This document shows positions 25,535 to 36,961 of a stretch of 64,000 bases of DNA, in pieces. The stretch comes from Acheta domesticus (Eukaryota; Arthropoda; Insecta; Orthoptera; Gryllidae). A program made the position numbers and the translations under genes. Position 1 is the stretch's first letter; each line of letters begins with the position of its first letter. The stretch lies in assembly GCA_031308135.1 (NCBI GenBank), contig JAHLJT010000631.1, positions 260,254,355 to 260,318,354 on the forward strand. Reading direction: 5' to 3'. The notes beneath the pieces are model-generated. The model was not told the DNA's origin and ran no database searches. It saw only the letters and a list, made by a program, of their open reading frames with translations.

Positions 25535-25970
25535 ATTTATTTATTTATTTACGTCAAAAACAGTTAAAAACTGCGTGTGACGAGCTATGGGGAGAAGTGA
25601 ATTTTGTGCACGTTTTCATAATTCTGTGGTCTCTATCCTAAACCATATTCTAGTCGAATTTTGTACAGAAAAGAGAGGTTTTTTTTCGAGTTTTGTTGAC
25701 AAAATATTCGCTCCTATATAATAAAATATATTTTCAAAGGTAAATTAGCTATAAATTCCTGCCCTGAACCCTCATGTTCTTCATGAAAGAATAATACTTT
25801 TTGTCGCGATAATATGAAAAACGATCATTTGAATAACTATATTTCCCACTGAAATTCAGAAGACGTGCACAAATAATGAAGGTACATTTATGTCCAGAAG
25901 CAAAACAAGGGACCATCTCAGCATTTGCTCAAGGATCAGGGAAACTGGACGCAAAACCTGATCGAGATGG
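25535..25970 (-). repeat. Full-length SINE with (AAAT)n tail, subfamily A, inverted
   Basis: Reverse-complement copy of 21713-22150 over its whole length, with head CCATCTCGATCAGG at 25970 and tail attatttatttatttac-like at the left. With the first copy it makes a 3.4-kb-spaced inverted pair around PR copy 1. Confidence 0.75.
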
Positions 25971-26019
25971 GGGCCATCAACCCAGAAACTGTGGTACAAT
26001 ACTTGTTACAGGTTCTTGA

Positions 26020-26418
26020 GAATTATACAGTCCAAATGATAAATAATTACATTAACTATCATTGTTAAAATTAATGCTACTTTACTTTTTGATGCTCGGT
26101 ATAGTCTCGAATTGTATAGAAACAGTTATGCAGCAGAAAATATTTTACTTGGGACTTAAACTTTTCTATCGAATTTAATCGTTTAATGTCTTCTGGCAAA
26201 GTGTTGTAGAGTAATGTACATGAATTGTATGTGAATTTTTTGTAGTGAACTGTTGATACTGCCACTCGGTGAATATGATTACTACTACTACAATAAGTTG
26301 GATTAAAATAAGTTGGTGATTGACAGTTGCGAATGGAAGGGAGCGAAGTTGACAGGTTGTGTACCACTGAGCACGTGTTCCCGGGACACGAAAATAAACC
26401 CTTGAAATAAATACTCAT
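26020..26418 (-). pseudogene. 3' end of a non-LTR retrotransposon (reverse transcriptase C terminus)
   Basis: The minus-strand frame ends ...HYKKFTYNSCTLLYNTLP, then EDIKRLNSIEKFKSQVKYFL. The pattern of basic stretch, L.N.LP..I..L.S...FK..LK.FL is the standard C-terminal tail of CR1/L2/Jockey-type reverse transcriptases. The upstream RT is missing, so this is a 5'-truncated insertion. Its 3' end (about 55 bp ending in gtataattc on the minus strand) recurs at 33938-34015. Confidence 0.7.
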
Positions 26419-28024
26419 TAAAGTACCTAAATCATACAGTCATATTGAATGAAGCTACAGCTTCAGAAGCACACCTGTCAATCACCAACTTATTTTAATC
26501 GGACCATAGTAGCGTCTTGAGTGAATGCAAGATGTATTTTGGCATACTAATGAGTTAGAAATCATGCGTTGCACAAAATAAAGGTTGTTTTATGTAAAGC
26601 TGGAAGGTCTGAGCCTCGTCGCTCCAATGCGAAGAAACGTGGTGAAGCGTTAACAGAGTGAGATGAGGTTAGGTGCTATTGTGTAAAACGACTGACAGGG
26701 AACTCGAAACTACCATCTGTCACTAGCTTTAGAAATTTCTCGTCAGCAGTCTGATTCCTTTTTCTTCCAAAATATCTGCTCATCTTCAGCACCATAAAGT
26801 ATAGCATATTCGCCACATTGTGTCGACTAATGGATAGTTCTTCCTGGGTCAAAGTTGTTTCTACTTTTGGACTTAATCCGCTCATTTTGGATAATGTGCA
26901 AATTAACCAACTAATTCGGACGTAAGCGGTAACATGCATAAAGTCAAGAGGAAAATGGTCAACACATTTTTTTCCCACAAATACAATTCTTTTAAGCGGT
27001 TTTATTTAAGCATTAATTTAAAATAAGAAATAATGAACCTTTCCCTCAAGAAATCATTTTCACTATTCAGGCTGAAAACAAGTGGAAATTTGTCATGCAA
27101 GTGTAGAAGGGTTAATTTGAATTGTATAATTATATAATTTTCTTTTCGCGCAAGTGATAGTTTGGTAAATGAATTTGTCATTATAGTTGTGTCCAAATAG
27201 TTCATATCATTATTTATCGTACTGTGCCCAAATAGTTCATTACACAATATGGCGCATTTACATATAACCAAAAAGTTTCGCTAATATAGGGCCAATATAT
27301 TTGTTCCATTTGTTACTCGCGTGAGTCGTAATCGCATTTACTGCAAACCAAACGGTAAGAATGATATGCGCTTGAATTACTGGCCCGGCTTTTAACTCCG
27401 AGATTCTACACAATCATCACAATTGTAAAGCAAAGGCGATGGCAAAAGAAGCACTGAGGAGCCTATATAGCCCAGTCAAATTAGACAAATCCAGTGAAAA
27501 AATACCGGAGTTTTGAAACTTGGCATGATTGTCCGTTGGTACCTGCCGCGTTATAATAAATCCTGAGTGGTAGAGGGTGGGACGGCGTTGGGGGAAACGT
27601 CTAAAGGTCGTTTTTGTAAGATTTTTGCATGTGTCAATCCTACAAAAATTGACACTATAAATAATAAAATTAAAGTAGATAAAACTTCCTACAAAAAAAG
27701 TTCCTGTAAGGTTTTGTTGTAATATTAACCCTTTTAAAGCTACAGGCTCGAAAAGTTCTTGTTTTTATTTCCGGCAAGCCCCTTCTTTATAAAAATAATG
27801 TTCAATGCTCGTAAGTAATTTTATTTTTGTTCAACACTTATCAACTATATGTATTTGCATATTTTGCGCAAAAAACAAAATCCTATCATTAAAAAGTTAT
27901 TTTCTACGCACTTGCGAGTATTCGAGGTCGTTGGTCCGATATTATCTCGGGTACTAAAACTGATAATCTATAGTTTATTTGGTAAGGGTAGAGTACATAT
28001 ATTTGGTAAATGATAAAGGTTAAC
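26419..28024. other. Mixed intergenic DNA, part repeat
   Basis: No supported gene. 27470-28010 resembles 32155-32689 (agcccagtcaaat..., then aaaattaaagtagataaaa.cttcctac). A 100-codon minus frame at 26676-26978 has no recognised domain. Confidence 0.45.
27470..28010 (+). repeat. Diverged repeat related to 32155-32689
   Basis: Shares the start (cccagtcaaat..gac..a.cc.g.gaaaa.a..ccgga) and a downstream aaaattaaagta.ataaaa block with 32155-32689, and the latter block more weakly with 57890-58420. Class unknown. Confidence 0.45.
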
Positions 28025-28356
28025 CCATCTCGATCAGGTTTTTGTCCAGTTTCCCTGATCCATTGAGCAAATGCTGAGATGGCCCCTTGTTTTGCTTCTG
28101 GACGTAAATGTAGCTTCACTGCGCGCACGTTTTGTTGAGCACTCCTTTTGCTTGTAGTTCATTTACCGTTGAAATTGGTTTTCTATAACTCGGGACAAAA
28201 CATTTTTCAAATATTTTTATTTTTCTAAAATAATTATTTTCTAAATTCATTTTTCGTTGGTTTTTTTCCCCACAAGAAAACGTGCGCAGATAAATTTCTT
28301 TGCCCACACGTCATATACAGGTTTTACTGTTTTTTGACAAATAAATAAATAAAAAA
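28025..28356 (+). repeat. Full-length SINE with (AAAT)n tail, subfamily B
   Basis: Same 5' head as subfamily A (CCATCTCGATCAGG ... GCTGAGATGG) and the same ttttttgac-(AAAT)n 3' end, but an unrelated middle (from about 28135 to 28300). So two SINE subfamilies share both ends around different bodies. Confidence 0.65.
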
Positions 28357-28604
28357 GGATTGTATATACTGGAAACATATCAATTTCATAAAGCAATATG
28401 CGAGCACTAGTATCGTAAATGGAATATTCACGTTTTCCTTCGACTGCCAGTTTTTAATATAATTTGACAGGGCCTCTAGTATTTCAAGTCAGTTTTTGAT
28501 AGATACGCAGGAACCCGAAAAAAATAGTGGTGCTATAGAATGGAACACACTTTCCCGTATTAGTTTTCTATTTCTTTGGGTTGATTTAGCTATTCGGAAT
28601 ATAC

Positions 28605-29807
28605 TGAAATGTACCAACAATGTCTCGTCACAAATTATTACGAGATCGTGCCGTTTTAACTGACATCATTTTACCTTAGGACTGTTATATTCGTGACCCG
28701 TTCCGAATTTATAGAAAACTATGGGCGCCAGGAACAGGTTACGATAATTAATAATTACAACCACTGCCTCCACATGTTCATCTTAGCGAATGGATAAATG
28801 TCCGGCTAGCTGGGTTAATGGGTCACGTAATGGATAATCGCTATCGCCTAGATAGCCGATTATTTGATCCGCCAACTATACAGTATGGCGAGGAATCTGA
28901 AAGGAAATAATTAAATATATCTCTAACTACTTATCTGTTGTGATTGACTAAATGAAAATCATATTTTCATTTCCGAAAGAAAATTTAACAATTTATTGAC
29001 TTGTGAACGACTATTCTACTTTTAGATCATGACCTCGTTTTAAAAGAAACCCTTTGTACTACAGTACTTATCTAAACGCGATCTTGACCGACGGCGCCCC
29101 GCAGTATCTTCTCACTTGAATGCTGATAATCCCAAGTCCAATTTCTCTCTTCTAATCTTGCGACGCAGCCGACAAATCCAGCCATCACTGCCTAGAATAT
29201 CTACCGGTTCTTTCTTAATATTCACAGTTCCTAGTTCTCCCCAACTACGTGGTAAAACATTTAAGTCCAAAACCGCAATATAAAAAACTTTCAAAGTCCT
29301 AAGCGAATTTAACTGCTGCACATCAACTTTCAGAGTCCGAAAACTATTGATTCTCACGACAAACTTACAAGTCCCACTCCCCTAATATTAAACTCGCGAG
29401 CGATCTGTACCACTTGACGGCCTCAGAATGTCATTTACTCCTACGTTTTTAGCCCTCAACGCCTCGGTATCCATCCTTCATTCTTATTTTTTTAAACAAA
29501 ACGACAAACTTCGGCAGTCTATTCTCAGGAGTTGACAGTCTATTCTCCCTTTGCCAATCCATCCATTTCTTACCAAATCAGGTAGCCGCGCCCTCGATAG
29601 TCATTCCTTTCTAGACCAATCCCAAATTATCTTATATGTCTTTCTAGCCAGCGCCCCCACCTATTCAAGGCCTGAATGCAGTTTATTGACCTTGCCAACC
29701 ACTATGCCGGCGTTGCTAAGGCTGTATATTGCCATGCAGACCCTTTTAACCCAACCCATTTACAGCAAATGTTACTGTCAAAATATATCATATATTGGTA
29801 TATCACA
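28605..29807 (+). mobile_element. Solo LTR of an LTR retrotransposon
   Basis: 1203 bp that starts TG (TGAAATGTACC) and ends CA (GGTATATCACA), flanked by ATAC on both sides (28601-28604 and 29808-29811). It interrupts a PR element whose two halves join cleanly without it. A second diverged copy lies at 32690-33790. It has no internal retrotransposon genes. Terminal TG/CA and a 4-5-bp duplication are the classical LTR signs. Confidence 0.65.
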
Positions 29808-30002
29808 ATACTCTTGCCAGCTTACATCTGTCGTCGCCCAAAGTACATTTTTTTGACATTTTCTTAATTTTTAGGTTTTGGTAGCACATCGGTAGATCGG
29901 CAATAATAATCGTAGAATATTAAAGAACAATAAAACCACGTCCTAAATGGCTATTTTGTTTGAACAACTTGCAGCGGTCTTTAAGAAAACGGCGTTTAAG
30001 CG

Positions 30003-30312
30003 GGAAATATAGTTATTCAAATTATCGTTTTCCATATTATCGTGGCAAAAAGTATTATTCTTTCATGAAGAACATGAGGGTTCAGGGCAGGAATTTATAG
30101 CTAATTTACCTTTGAAAAAATATTTTATTATATAGGAGCGAATATTTTGCCAACAAAACTCGAAAAAAAACCTCTCTTTTCTGTATTCAAAATTCGACTA
30201 GAATATGGTTTAGGATAGGATGAAAACGTGCACAAAATTCACTTCTCCCCAGAGCTCCTTACACACAGTTTTTAACTGTTTTTGACGTAAATAAATAAAA
30301 AATAAATAAAAA
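30003..30312 (+). repeat. 5'-truncated SINE, subfamily A, inserted in PR copy 3
   Basis: Begins inside the subfamily A body (gggaaatatagttattcaaa) and ends in an A/AAAT-rich tail. aagcg is found at both sides (29998-30002 and 30313-30317). Truncation, tail and target duplication together support target-primed reverse transcription. Confidence 0.7.
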
Positions 30313-31257
30313 AAGCGCTGCTAAAAATGCGAAATTTGAAGCTCTTTTTCACAGTATATTTTTGAGTTTTCGAAAAACTTCGTTGGAAGTAATTTGAAGC
30401 ACATTAACTCGCTAATACAATAATGTGTAAAAAAAATTGCTGGAAACTTGCATATTAACGGTGTGAGAGATATTTCAAACAAATTACATTTGTGTACTTT
30501 TTAAAAAACAAAAAAAATACCCCAAAATGAACTTTACGACACATTAAAGAGTGCAATTAGCACCATCCGTTTTAAAAGTTTGAAGAAAAATTTGGAGCCA
30601 TTTATGAGAAAATGGCGTTAGAGCATTTCTGAAAATGCGGAATTTTGAGCTAGAAAGGATCACTGGAAGACGCCGAATAAAATTCAAACTTTTGCAATTT
30701 TCGAAAATTCAGAGTTAACCGTGAAAATAGGACATACGCCACCTTAAATGTATTTTACTCTATTTCTTACAAGAAATTTAAAGAAAAAATTTGAGAGAAT
30801 TGAGAAAATTTAGAAAATGTCTCTGGGGCGTCATGTAAAGTACCCCCAAAAATTAATGAATGTTTTTCAAAATCTCAGAGCCTCGACGCAGATCAGATAG
30901 ACAGGGGGTTCTTCAATTTGGAAAAAATCGTATAGGCATAATTTAGGCGCTAGTGTTGTACACCGGACGGACGGACAGAAATTTTCCTTTCAATTGGTTT
31001 TTCGGTATCAAGGACCCACAAAACAGGGATTCTGGCTACACCACTTGTTATGGGATTTTTTTCTTAATTTAGCAACTGAATTTATCCTCTTTTTCGTTAT
31101 CACGGCCCGGCAATGAATTTTTGTCTGCCGAAATTCGCAATTTTTTGGCGCAGCATTACATAACTTTCAATATACTACGTATATTTCTGTATATTTCTCC
31201 GTATATACGTACGTATACGGGAAAGTAAAAACAACAGTTTTTTTAATAAAATTCTGG

Positions 31258-31346
31258 CCCTCAAGAAAATGTGCGCAGATAAATTTCTTTCCCCACACGT
31301 CATATACAGTTTTTACTGTTTTTGACAAATAAATAAATAAATAAAC
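31258..31346 (+). repeat. 5'-truncated SINE fragment, subfamily B
   Basis: cctcaagaaaatgtgcgcag to gacaaataaataaataaata is the 3' part of the 28025 copy. It lies just after the end of PR copy 3. Confidence 0.65.
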
Positions 31347-32150
31347 AATGGAAGAGTTTCGATTTTGACTGAAAAACGCACGTAGGCGTACGTGTTATTC
31401 CGTCTATTCGTATACCGACTGAATACTCATTCTTGTCACTCACAGATGACGTCATGCGATAGCAAGACTCCAACGAAGTGGCCATTTACTATTCACGTGT
31501 CGCGGTTTGAAACGGCAATGTTTTTGGTATGTAAAGAACCGTTGCTCTGTTCGTATACTGTGCACTACAGTGCGCGAGGAAAGATCTCTCCGCAATGAGC
31601 TGAATCAGGGCTCAAGACTGCATTTTTATCTGTAGCGATCAGGTCACTGGGAAACAAGTGAAGGCAACAACACTTCCAACATCTATTATGAGATTGTGGT
31701 CAGTACAGAATTTACGAGCTATGGATTCCAAGCTCCATGTACGAGTTCGTTACAAATACTCTCACCAGGAAGATGCCACTGCGGAAAGTCTTTCCTGGCG
31801 CGCTATATATTACTGCAATAATCGTGAAGGCAGTTTTTGGTACAATATTTAATTTATTGCAGTATTATTCGAGACAATTTTATTTGTCTTCCGCAGTGTT
31901 TATAATGAAACATCACCGGCACCAGCATCCGAACGCTTCTGTGTAGCGTATTACCTGGAAAATGCAAACTAAATCTCGTCTGACACTGAACATTAGAGTT
32001 TTTGCAAGACGGGAAACCCAATGTCGTATTTCGTTATCATTGTCGTCAATCAGAAATAACGTATCTCCAGAAAAATAAGTTTTTACAAGCCGTACAATCG
32101 AAAACGTACGTAACACTAGGAACTAGTTTGAACTGAAAACCTCTAACAGT
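31347..32150. other. Unique DNA, nothing recognised
   Basis: Several overlapping short frames on both strands (around 31392-31950) but no domain, splice structure or repeat match. Confidence 0.4.
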
Positions 32151-32154
32151 ACCT

Positions 32155-32689
32155 AAATTGTCCAGTCAAATGGTATCTGACCCAGGAAAAAATTCCGGAA
32201 GTTTTTTCTCAACAGTTCTATATATTTTTGAAGGTGCTGAATTTGAATGTGCCACTAGTTGCCACTTCAAAAAAGGTCGGCTTCACAGATAAAATGGCAA
32301 AAAACCCTAAATATTTCGCCCTTTTTTTAGTTTTTTGCTTGTATCTTCAAAACCATGCGTTTTATTGAAACATTTGTTATTTACAAAATTAAAGTAAATA
32401 AAATTTTCTACAAAATGCATATATACACTTCAAATTTGTAATGAATGGTTTAGGCGCTAGAACGGGCTGAAACATGTTTACTTTTTGGGCCTCTGACCAA
32501 AGCCTTTATTCTACTGAGATAGTCTATTTCTTTTTTTCACCTGAAATTTGCATTTCCAAACATCCATAAAATTATTTGGTTAATATTTTTGTTCAATACC
32601 TAACATTTCTTCTTAAGGTTTTTTACTTTTACTCATAATTTGGCACATACTGACAAAACATATTGTTGATACAAATTTTTGATGACTAT
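32155..32689 (+). repeat. Diverged repeat, second copy of the 27470 family
   Basis: See 27470-28010. This copy ends where the second LTR copy begins (TGAAATGTACC at 32690), so that LTR probably inserted into it. Confidence 0.45.
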
Positions 32690-33790
32690 TGAAATGTACC
32701 AACAACGTCTCGTCATAGACTCTTACGAGATCGTTGGCATCATTCATCTAAGATGGTTAGAATCGTGACCCGTTCCGAATTTATATTAAAATTTTGGGCG
32801 CCAGGAACAGGTTACGTTAAATAAAAAAACCCAATGCTTCCACAGCTAATTTCAACAAGTGTATAAATGTCCGGCTAGCTGGGTCAATGGGTCCCGTTAT
32901 GGATAATCGCTATCGCCTAGATAGCCGATTACTTCATCTGCCAACTGTACAGTATGGCGAGGAATCTGAAAGGGAATAATTATCTTTTTATAACTATTTA
33001 ACAATTTTGATTGACTAAATGAAAATCTTTTCATTTCCAAAAGAAAAAAAATTCAACAATTTATTTAACACTATTAACAATTGTTTTTGTCCTTAGGTCA
33101 TGACCTCGTTTTAAAATATATCTTTTGTACTGCAGTACTTATCTAATATCTTGGTCGCAGACGCCCCGCAGTCTCTTCTCACTTGAATGTAGGTGATCCC
33201 AAGTCCCGCTTCTCTCTTCTAATCTTGCGACTCTGCCGACGCATCCGGAGTTCCTAGTCTTCCCCAACTAGTGGTAAAATATTAAAGTCCCAAACCGCAA
33301 AATATATAAAACTTTCAAAGTCCTAATCGAACTTCCCGTTGCACATCAACTTCCAGAGTCCAAAAAACTATTGAGTCTCACTCGAAGCTTACAAGTCCTA
33401 CTTCACTAATGTTAATCTCGCGAGCGATCTTTACTACTCGACGACCACTATCAGAATGTCCAGTTCTCCCTGTTCTTTCGCCCTCAACGCTTCGGTATCC
33501 GTCCTTCGTTCCTCTTTTTTAAAACAAAACGACAAAATTAGACAGTCTATTCTCCCTTAGCCAATCCATTCATCTCTTATCAAACCAAGTAGCCACGCCC
33601 TCGACAGTCATTCCTTTTCAGACCAATCACACATTATTTTATTTGTCTATCTAGCCAGCGCCCCCATCTCTTCAAGGCCTGAATGCAGTTTGTTGACCTT
33701 GCCAACCACTGCGCCGGCGTTGCTAAGGCTGTATATCGCCATTTGCATACCCTTGTGTCCAACCCATTTACAGTCAATATTATTAACAAA
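32690..33790 (+). mobile_element. Second, diverged LTR copy, 3' end lost
   Basis: Collinear with 28605-29780: gtcatgacctcgttttaaaa, tgggcgccaggaacaggtta, gataatcgctatcgcctaga and cgttgctaaggctgtatat all recur in order. The final part (GGTATATCACA) is missing because the sequence switches at about 33795 to a GC-rich Penelope-like piece. The 2.9 kb between the two LTR copies is not retrotransposon coding DNA, so they are separate solo insertions rather than the two ends of one element. Confidence 0.65.
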
Positions 33791-33795
33791 ATATT

Positions 33796-33936
33796 ATATG
33801 AGAGCGTAGGCTTCCGCGGCCGGAGTCAATATTAAGTTGGCTGTCCGGGTGACGCCGCGTCCATGGCAAAGGTGCCGACGTTTCGGTCGCCATTCTGCGA
33901 CCTTCCTCAGGGCGTAATGCAGGGCTTTACTTCTTT
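33796..33936 (-). ncRNA. GC-rich Penelope-like fragment with a well-formed hammerhead-like core
   Basis: On the minus strand CTGAGGA is followed by AGGTCGC, a 5-6 base loop, GCGACC and GAAAC. GGTCGC pairs perfectly with GCGACC as hammerhead stem II, and CUGANGA / GAAAC are the invariant core strands (core 33880-33911). Such ribozymes are an established feature of Penelope-like retroelement termini. No reverse transcriptase frame is attached. Confidence 0.5.
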
Positions 33937-33937
33937 A

Positions 33938-34015
33938 GAATTATACAGTCCAAATGATAAATAATTACATTAACTATCATTGTTAAAATTAATTCTACTT
34001 TCATTTTTGATGCTC
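33938..34015 (-). repeat. Copy of the LINE 3' end seen at 26020
   Basis: gaattatacagtccaaatga through ttgttaaaattaat.ctact is almost identical to 26020-26090. It retains only the 3' tail of the element. Confidence 0.6.
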
Positions 34016-34019
34016 GCTA

Positions 34020-35480
34020 CTTTCCTTTTTGATTCACCCGATTTTCTCCAAAATTGATATTCCCGATCAATCTGGACAAACTCGAGGCTTTAGGAGTTCC
34101 AGACGAATATTTTGATTTTTCAGGGTTCTTTACATGAGGCGAGCATTTACGTTTTTAAGCGTCGGCCGAGTTGGATCCATACGGCGCATATGTGGCATAG
34201 TAGTATGAGTGACTGCTAGTTAACTCTGAGGATCTTAGTTCAGGTCTCGAAGCAAAAAAAGTTTTTGCTGGTTGAAAACACGCACGTAGGTTTATGTAGT
34301 AGTTTAATATAGCGGAGCAGTTCGAAATAAGGCAAGGAAGTATGTGCTTTTGGGGCTCCTTTAGTTTCAATATGAAATTGAGTGCAGTTTGTTTGTTTAC
34401 CATTTTATTGTTTAAAAAACTGGAAAGAAAACTGACAATAATTGAAAATATTACACAATTTCGTTTTGTGACTGAAGGTGTGTGTTTGAATTTGTCTGCG
34501 AAAACATCTTGGAAGATACTTTCAATGAATCAGTAAAATTGTTAAATCCGCTTCACTGCGTTGTTTCTAGTCACTGACGAGGATAAAGACATTTCTTAGA
34601 AGTTTTGTAGGCCATGAGAAACTCTATGGAGCTTTAGATGTCCGCTGCTCTTAGTGGAAAAGGTATTTTATCATGAACATTCCGAATTTCAACCAGAATA
34701 TTATTGATAAATTCGCTCACAGTAAAGATCGGGGAATGGTTTTTATTTCCAAGCAGATTTATAAGGAAAATAACACAACAACATTTGGCATTTTAATTGC
34801 GTATTTTATTTTAATATCGCTTTCATTGTGTACTTCACTTAGTACTCTATCGCTACGCAACATTACTCAACAGAGAGTAATGTTCCGCGAAAAAACTGCG
34901 ACTTTGCGGTCCTGGTAAAGAAAAAGTGGATAAATCCAGTTGCTAAATTCAGAAAAAAAATTCTTTAACACCTAGTGTAGCCAGAAACCATGTTTTATGG
35001 GTCCTTAATACCGAAAAAACGAATGACGGCAAAACGTGACTGCCCCTCCGTCTGTCTGAGAACAACGCTAGCGACTAAACCGTTCAGCCGATTTTCTCCA
35101 AAATTGATATTTTAAATCTGATGATATTACCCCTTGAATTTGAAACCGATGTTTTAATTTTGGGGGGTACTTTACATCAAGCCTCTGGGACATTTTCCAA
35201 ATTAAACAAAGGTCTCTATCGTTTTTGATTAAATTTTGTTGTTGGATAGTGTGAAGGACGTTTAAAAGAATGGTGCAGGTCTCATGATCGTTGAAAACCT
35301 TGACTTTTCGAAAATGGCAGAAGTTCAAATTTTTTTCGTCTTCCTACAACTACAATTATGAAGATAGATATTTTTGCCCGTAATGAAATCTGTTCCTTAA
35401 AGATAAATTTTGAAATGAGGTCGTGTATAATTTTTCGGAAAATTTAGTATTTTTCGCGTAATTTTGGGTGAAAATGCGGG
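34020..35480 (-). repeat. Degenerate PR-family sequence (two or more fragments)
   Basis: Minus-orientation PR phrases: gtggataaatccagttgcta, tgtagccagaaaccatg, ggtccttaataccgaaaaaa, ccgtctgtctgag, ggggggtactttacatcaag. The interior 34155-34670 is not clearly alike and may be unrelated DNA. Confidence 0.6.
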
Positions 35481-36750
35481 AGAGAAAGTACGTGCTGTTT
35501 TAGCACCGCTAGTTTCATAAGGCTCCACTAATCTCAGACGCAGCATTTAATCAATTCCCCCTCCCGCATTATTGGCCAAAGAGTGTGGTATCATCACAAT
35601 TTAATATAAACTGTAATGATAATATAAATAATATAATATATAATATAAATAATTTAATATAAACTGTGTTTAATATTAAACTGTGGTATCATTGTCGCTT
35701 CTCCAAACGGGAAAGGGACTCGCCCGAGGTTGTTTCACAAGGGCCAGAAGACGGGCACAGACGTCGAAAGGCTCGCGGCTTCCTTCATCATTGCTAGCGC
35801 GTGGTATTTTCCCCAGAAAATCACTGCAAAAATATTTATCAAAGTGATAATTCACGTTGGTGAACAGACACGAAGAAAGCATAAAATCATTTCCTGGCTC
35901 TCTTTTAGTCTCAGAGAGTCTCACTGCAGATTTCCGCAAAAATGTTATCTTAAGTAATTTTTAATCAACTATCAATGGCGTATTTTACTAGCAAGTAAAT
36001 AAAACATACAATGAGATTAAAATTATATCTTTAATGGTACAATTAATAAATTTTCCAAATTGTCAGGTTAAAGAAGGGGGGAAATTAGTTTGAACATAAT
36101 TACAGAAATAAAATGTTTTCTAACGGCCACAGGGTCTCTTTCAAAATTTTTAGATGGGCAAGGTCTCTGTGCTCTCGCCCATGCCCCAATACACGAACCG
36201 AATTCATCTCTCCATGAAACAGTATTTATAGTAGTTAATTTGGATTAACTGGTATACATTTTTTATACGTTTTGAGTGAAAACAAAATTTGGGGTCCAAA
36301 TTAAGTTGGGGACTCAGGTAATTTGCCCCGGTTTCCCCTTCCTTTAGGCGTTACTTCCAATGAAACAAATATTGCTAGTAAATGAATTTAAAGCGCGAAC
36401 ACATTTAGTTGTATTCCACCGTTGCTGAAACTGGCACAAGTCGCAAATACATTTTACACCTTTAAAAATTACGGATTGGCAGACCAGGGAGCTAACTCAT
36501 TCGTACAGCACAGGAAATGTCACTTCAGTTCTTTCCCAAAGAAAAAGACAGAAAATAAATTCATTAAAATGTAGTCACATTTTTAAAAGGGTTATGCGTA
36601 GAGTAATTGTAATAATTGTCTTCTCAGGTAAACATGAATAGTTACTTCACAGAATAATGAAATACATAGATTTTATTACTTTCTGCTCGTTGAGCAATAT
36701 GTGTACTCTTGTTATATGATAATCTAATGTTTTTGTGTTCTTTTTGCAGA
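35481..36750. other. AT-rich intergenic DNA with a short TAATATAAA repeat
   Basis: aatataaat-type tandem repeats at 35600-35680. No gene recognised. A pyrimidine-rich acceptor-like sequence (tgtgttctttttgcag) ends at 36750 just upstream of the GC-rich island. Confidence 0.4.
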
Positions 36751-36961
36751 GTGAAAATGGAAAGATTGGCGTAACGCTAATAGAAACAAAGTAGTGAATG
36801 ATATTGCGCAGAATCGTGGGCTATTCAATTAGTGTTAGGTAATGTGAGTGACAACTGTTGTTGATGTACAAGTCTAGAGGCCTCACATTCAGTCGACTCG
36901 GGATTATGCCGAGCTGTCGTCTGGCGAGCATTTTATAGAGAGTTAGCACGTTCTGAAAAAA

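Larger units (their letters stand above)
28525..31226 (+). repeat. PR-family element, copy 3, interrupted by a solo LTR and a SINE
   Basis: Begins with tagtggtgctatagaatgg then ACTTTCCCGTATT and ends with cgtatacgggaaagt. Once the insertions at 28605-29807 and 30003-30312 are discounted the element is about 1.2 kb, and its sequence continues across both junctions as in copy 48312-49744 (gctattcggaat...cttgccagct; gcgtttaagcg...gctaaaaatgcg). It is therefore older than both insertions. Confidence 0.75.

Noticed and set aside
27904..28128. Minus-strand frame with a protein-like string (EAKQGAISAFAQWIRE)
   Set aside because: It is the reverse of the SINE head, present in three copies. Its conservation reflects the repeat, not a protein.
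28605..33790. One complete LTR retrotransposon between the two LTR copies
   Set aside because: The 2.9 kb in between is PR and SINE sequence with no gag, protease, RT or integrase, and the first LTR has its own target duplication.
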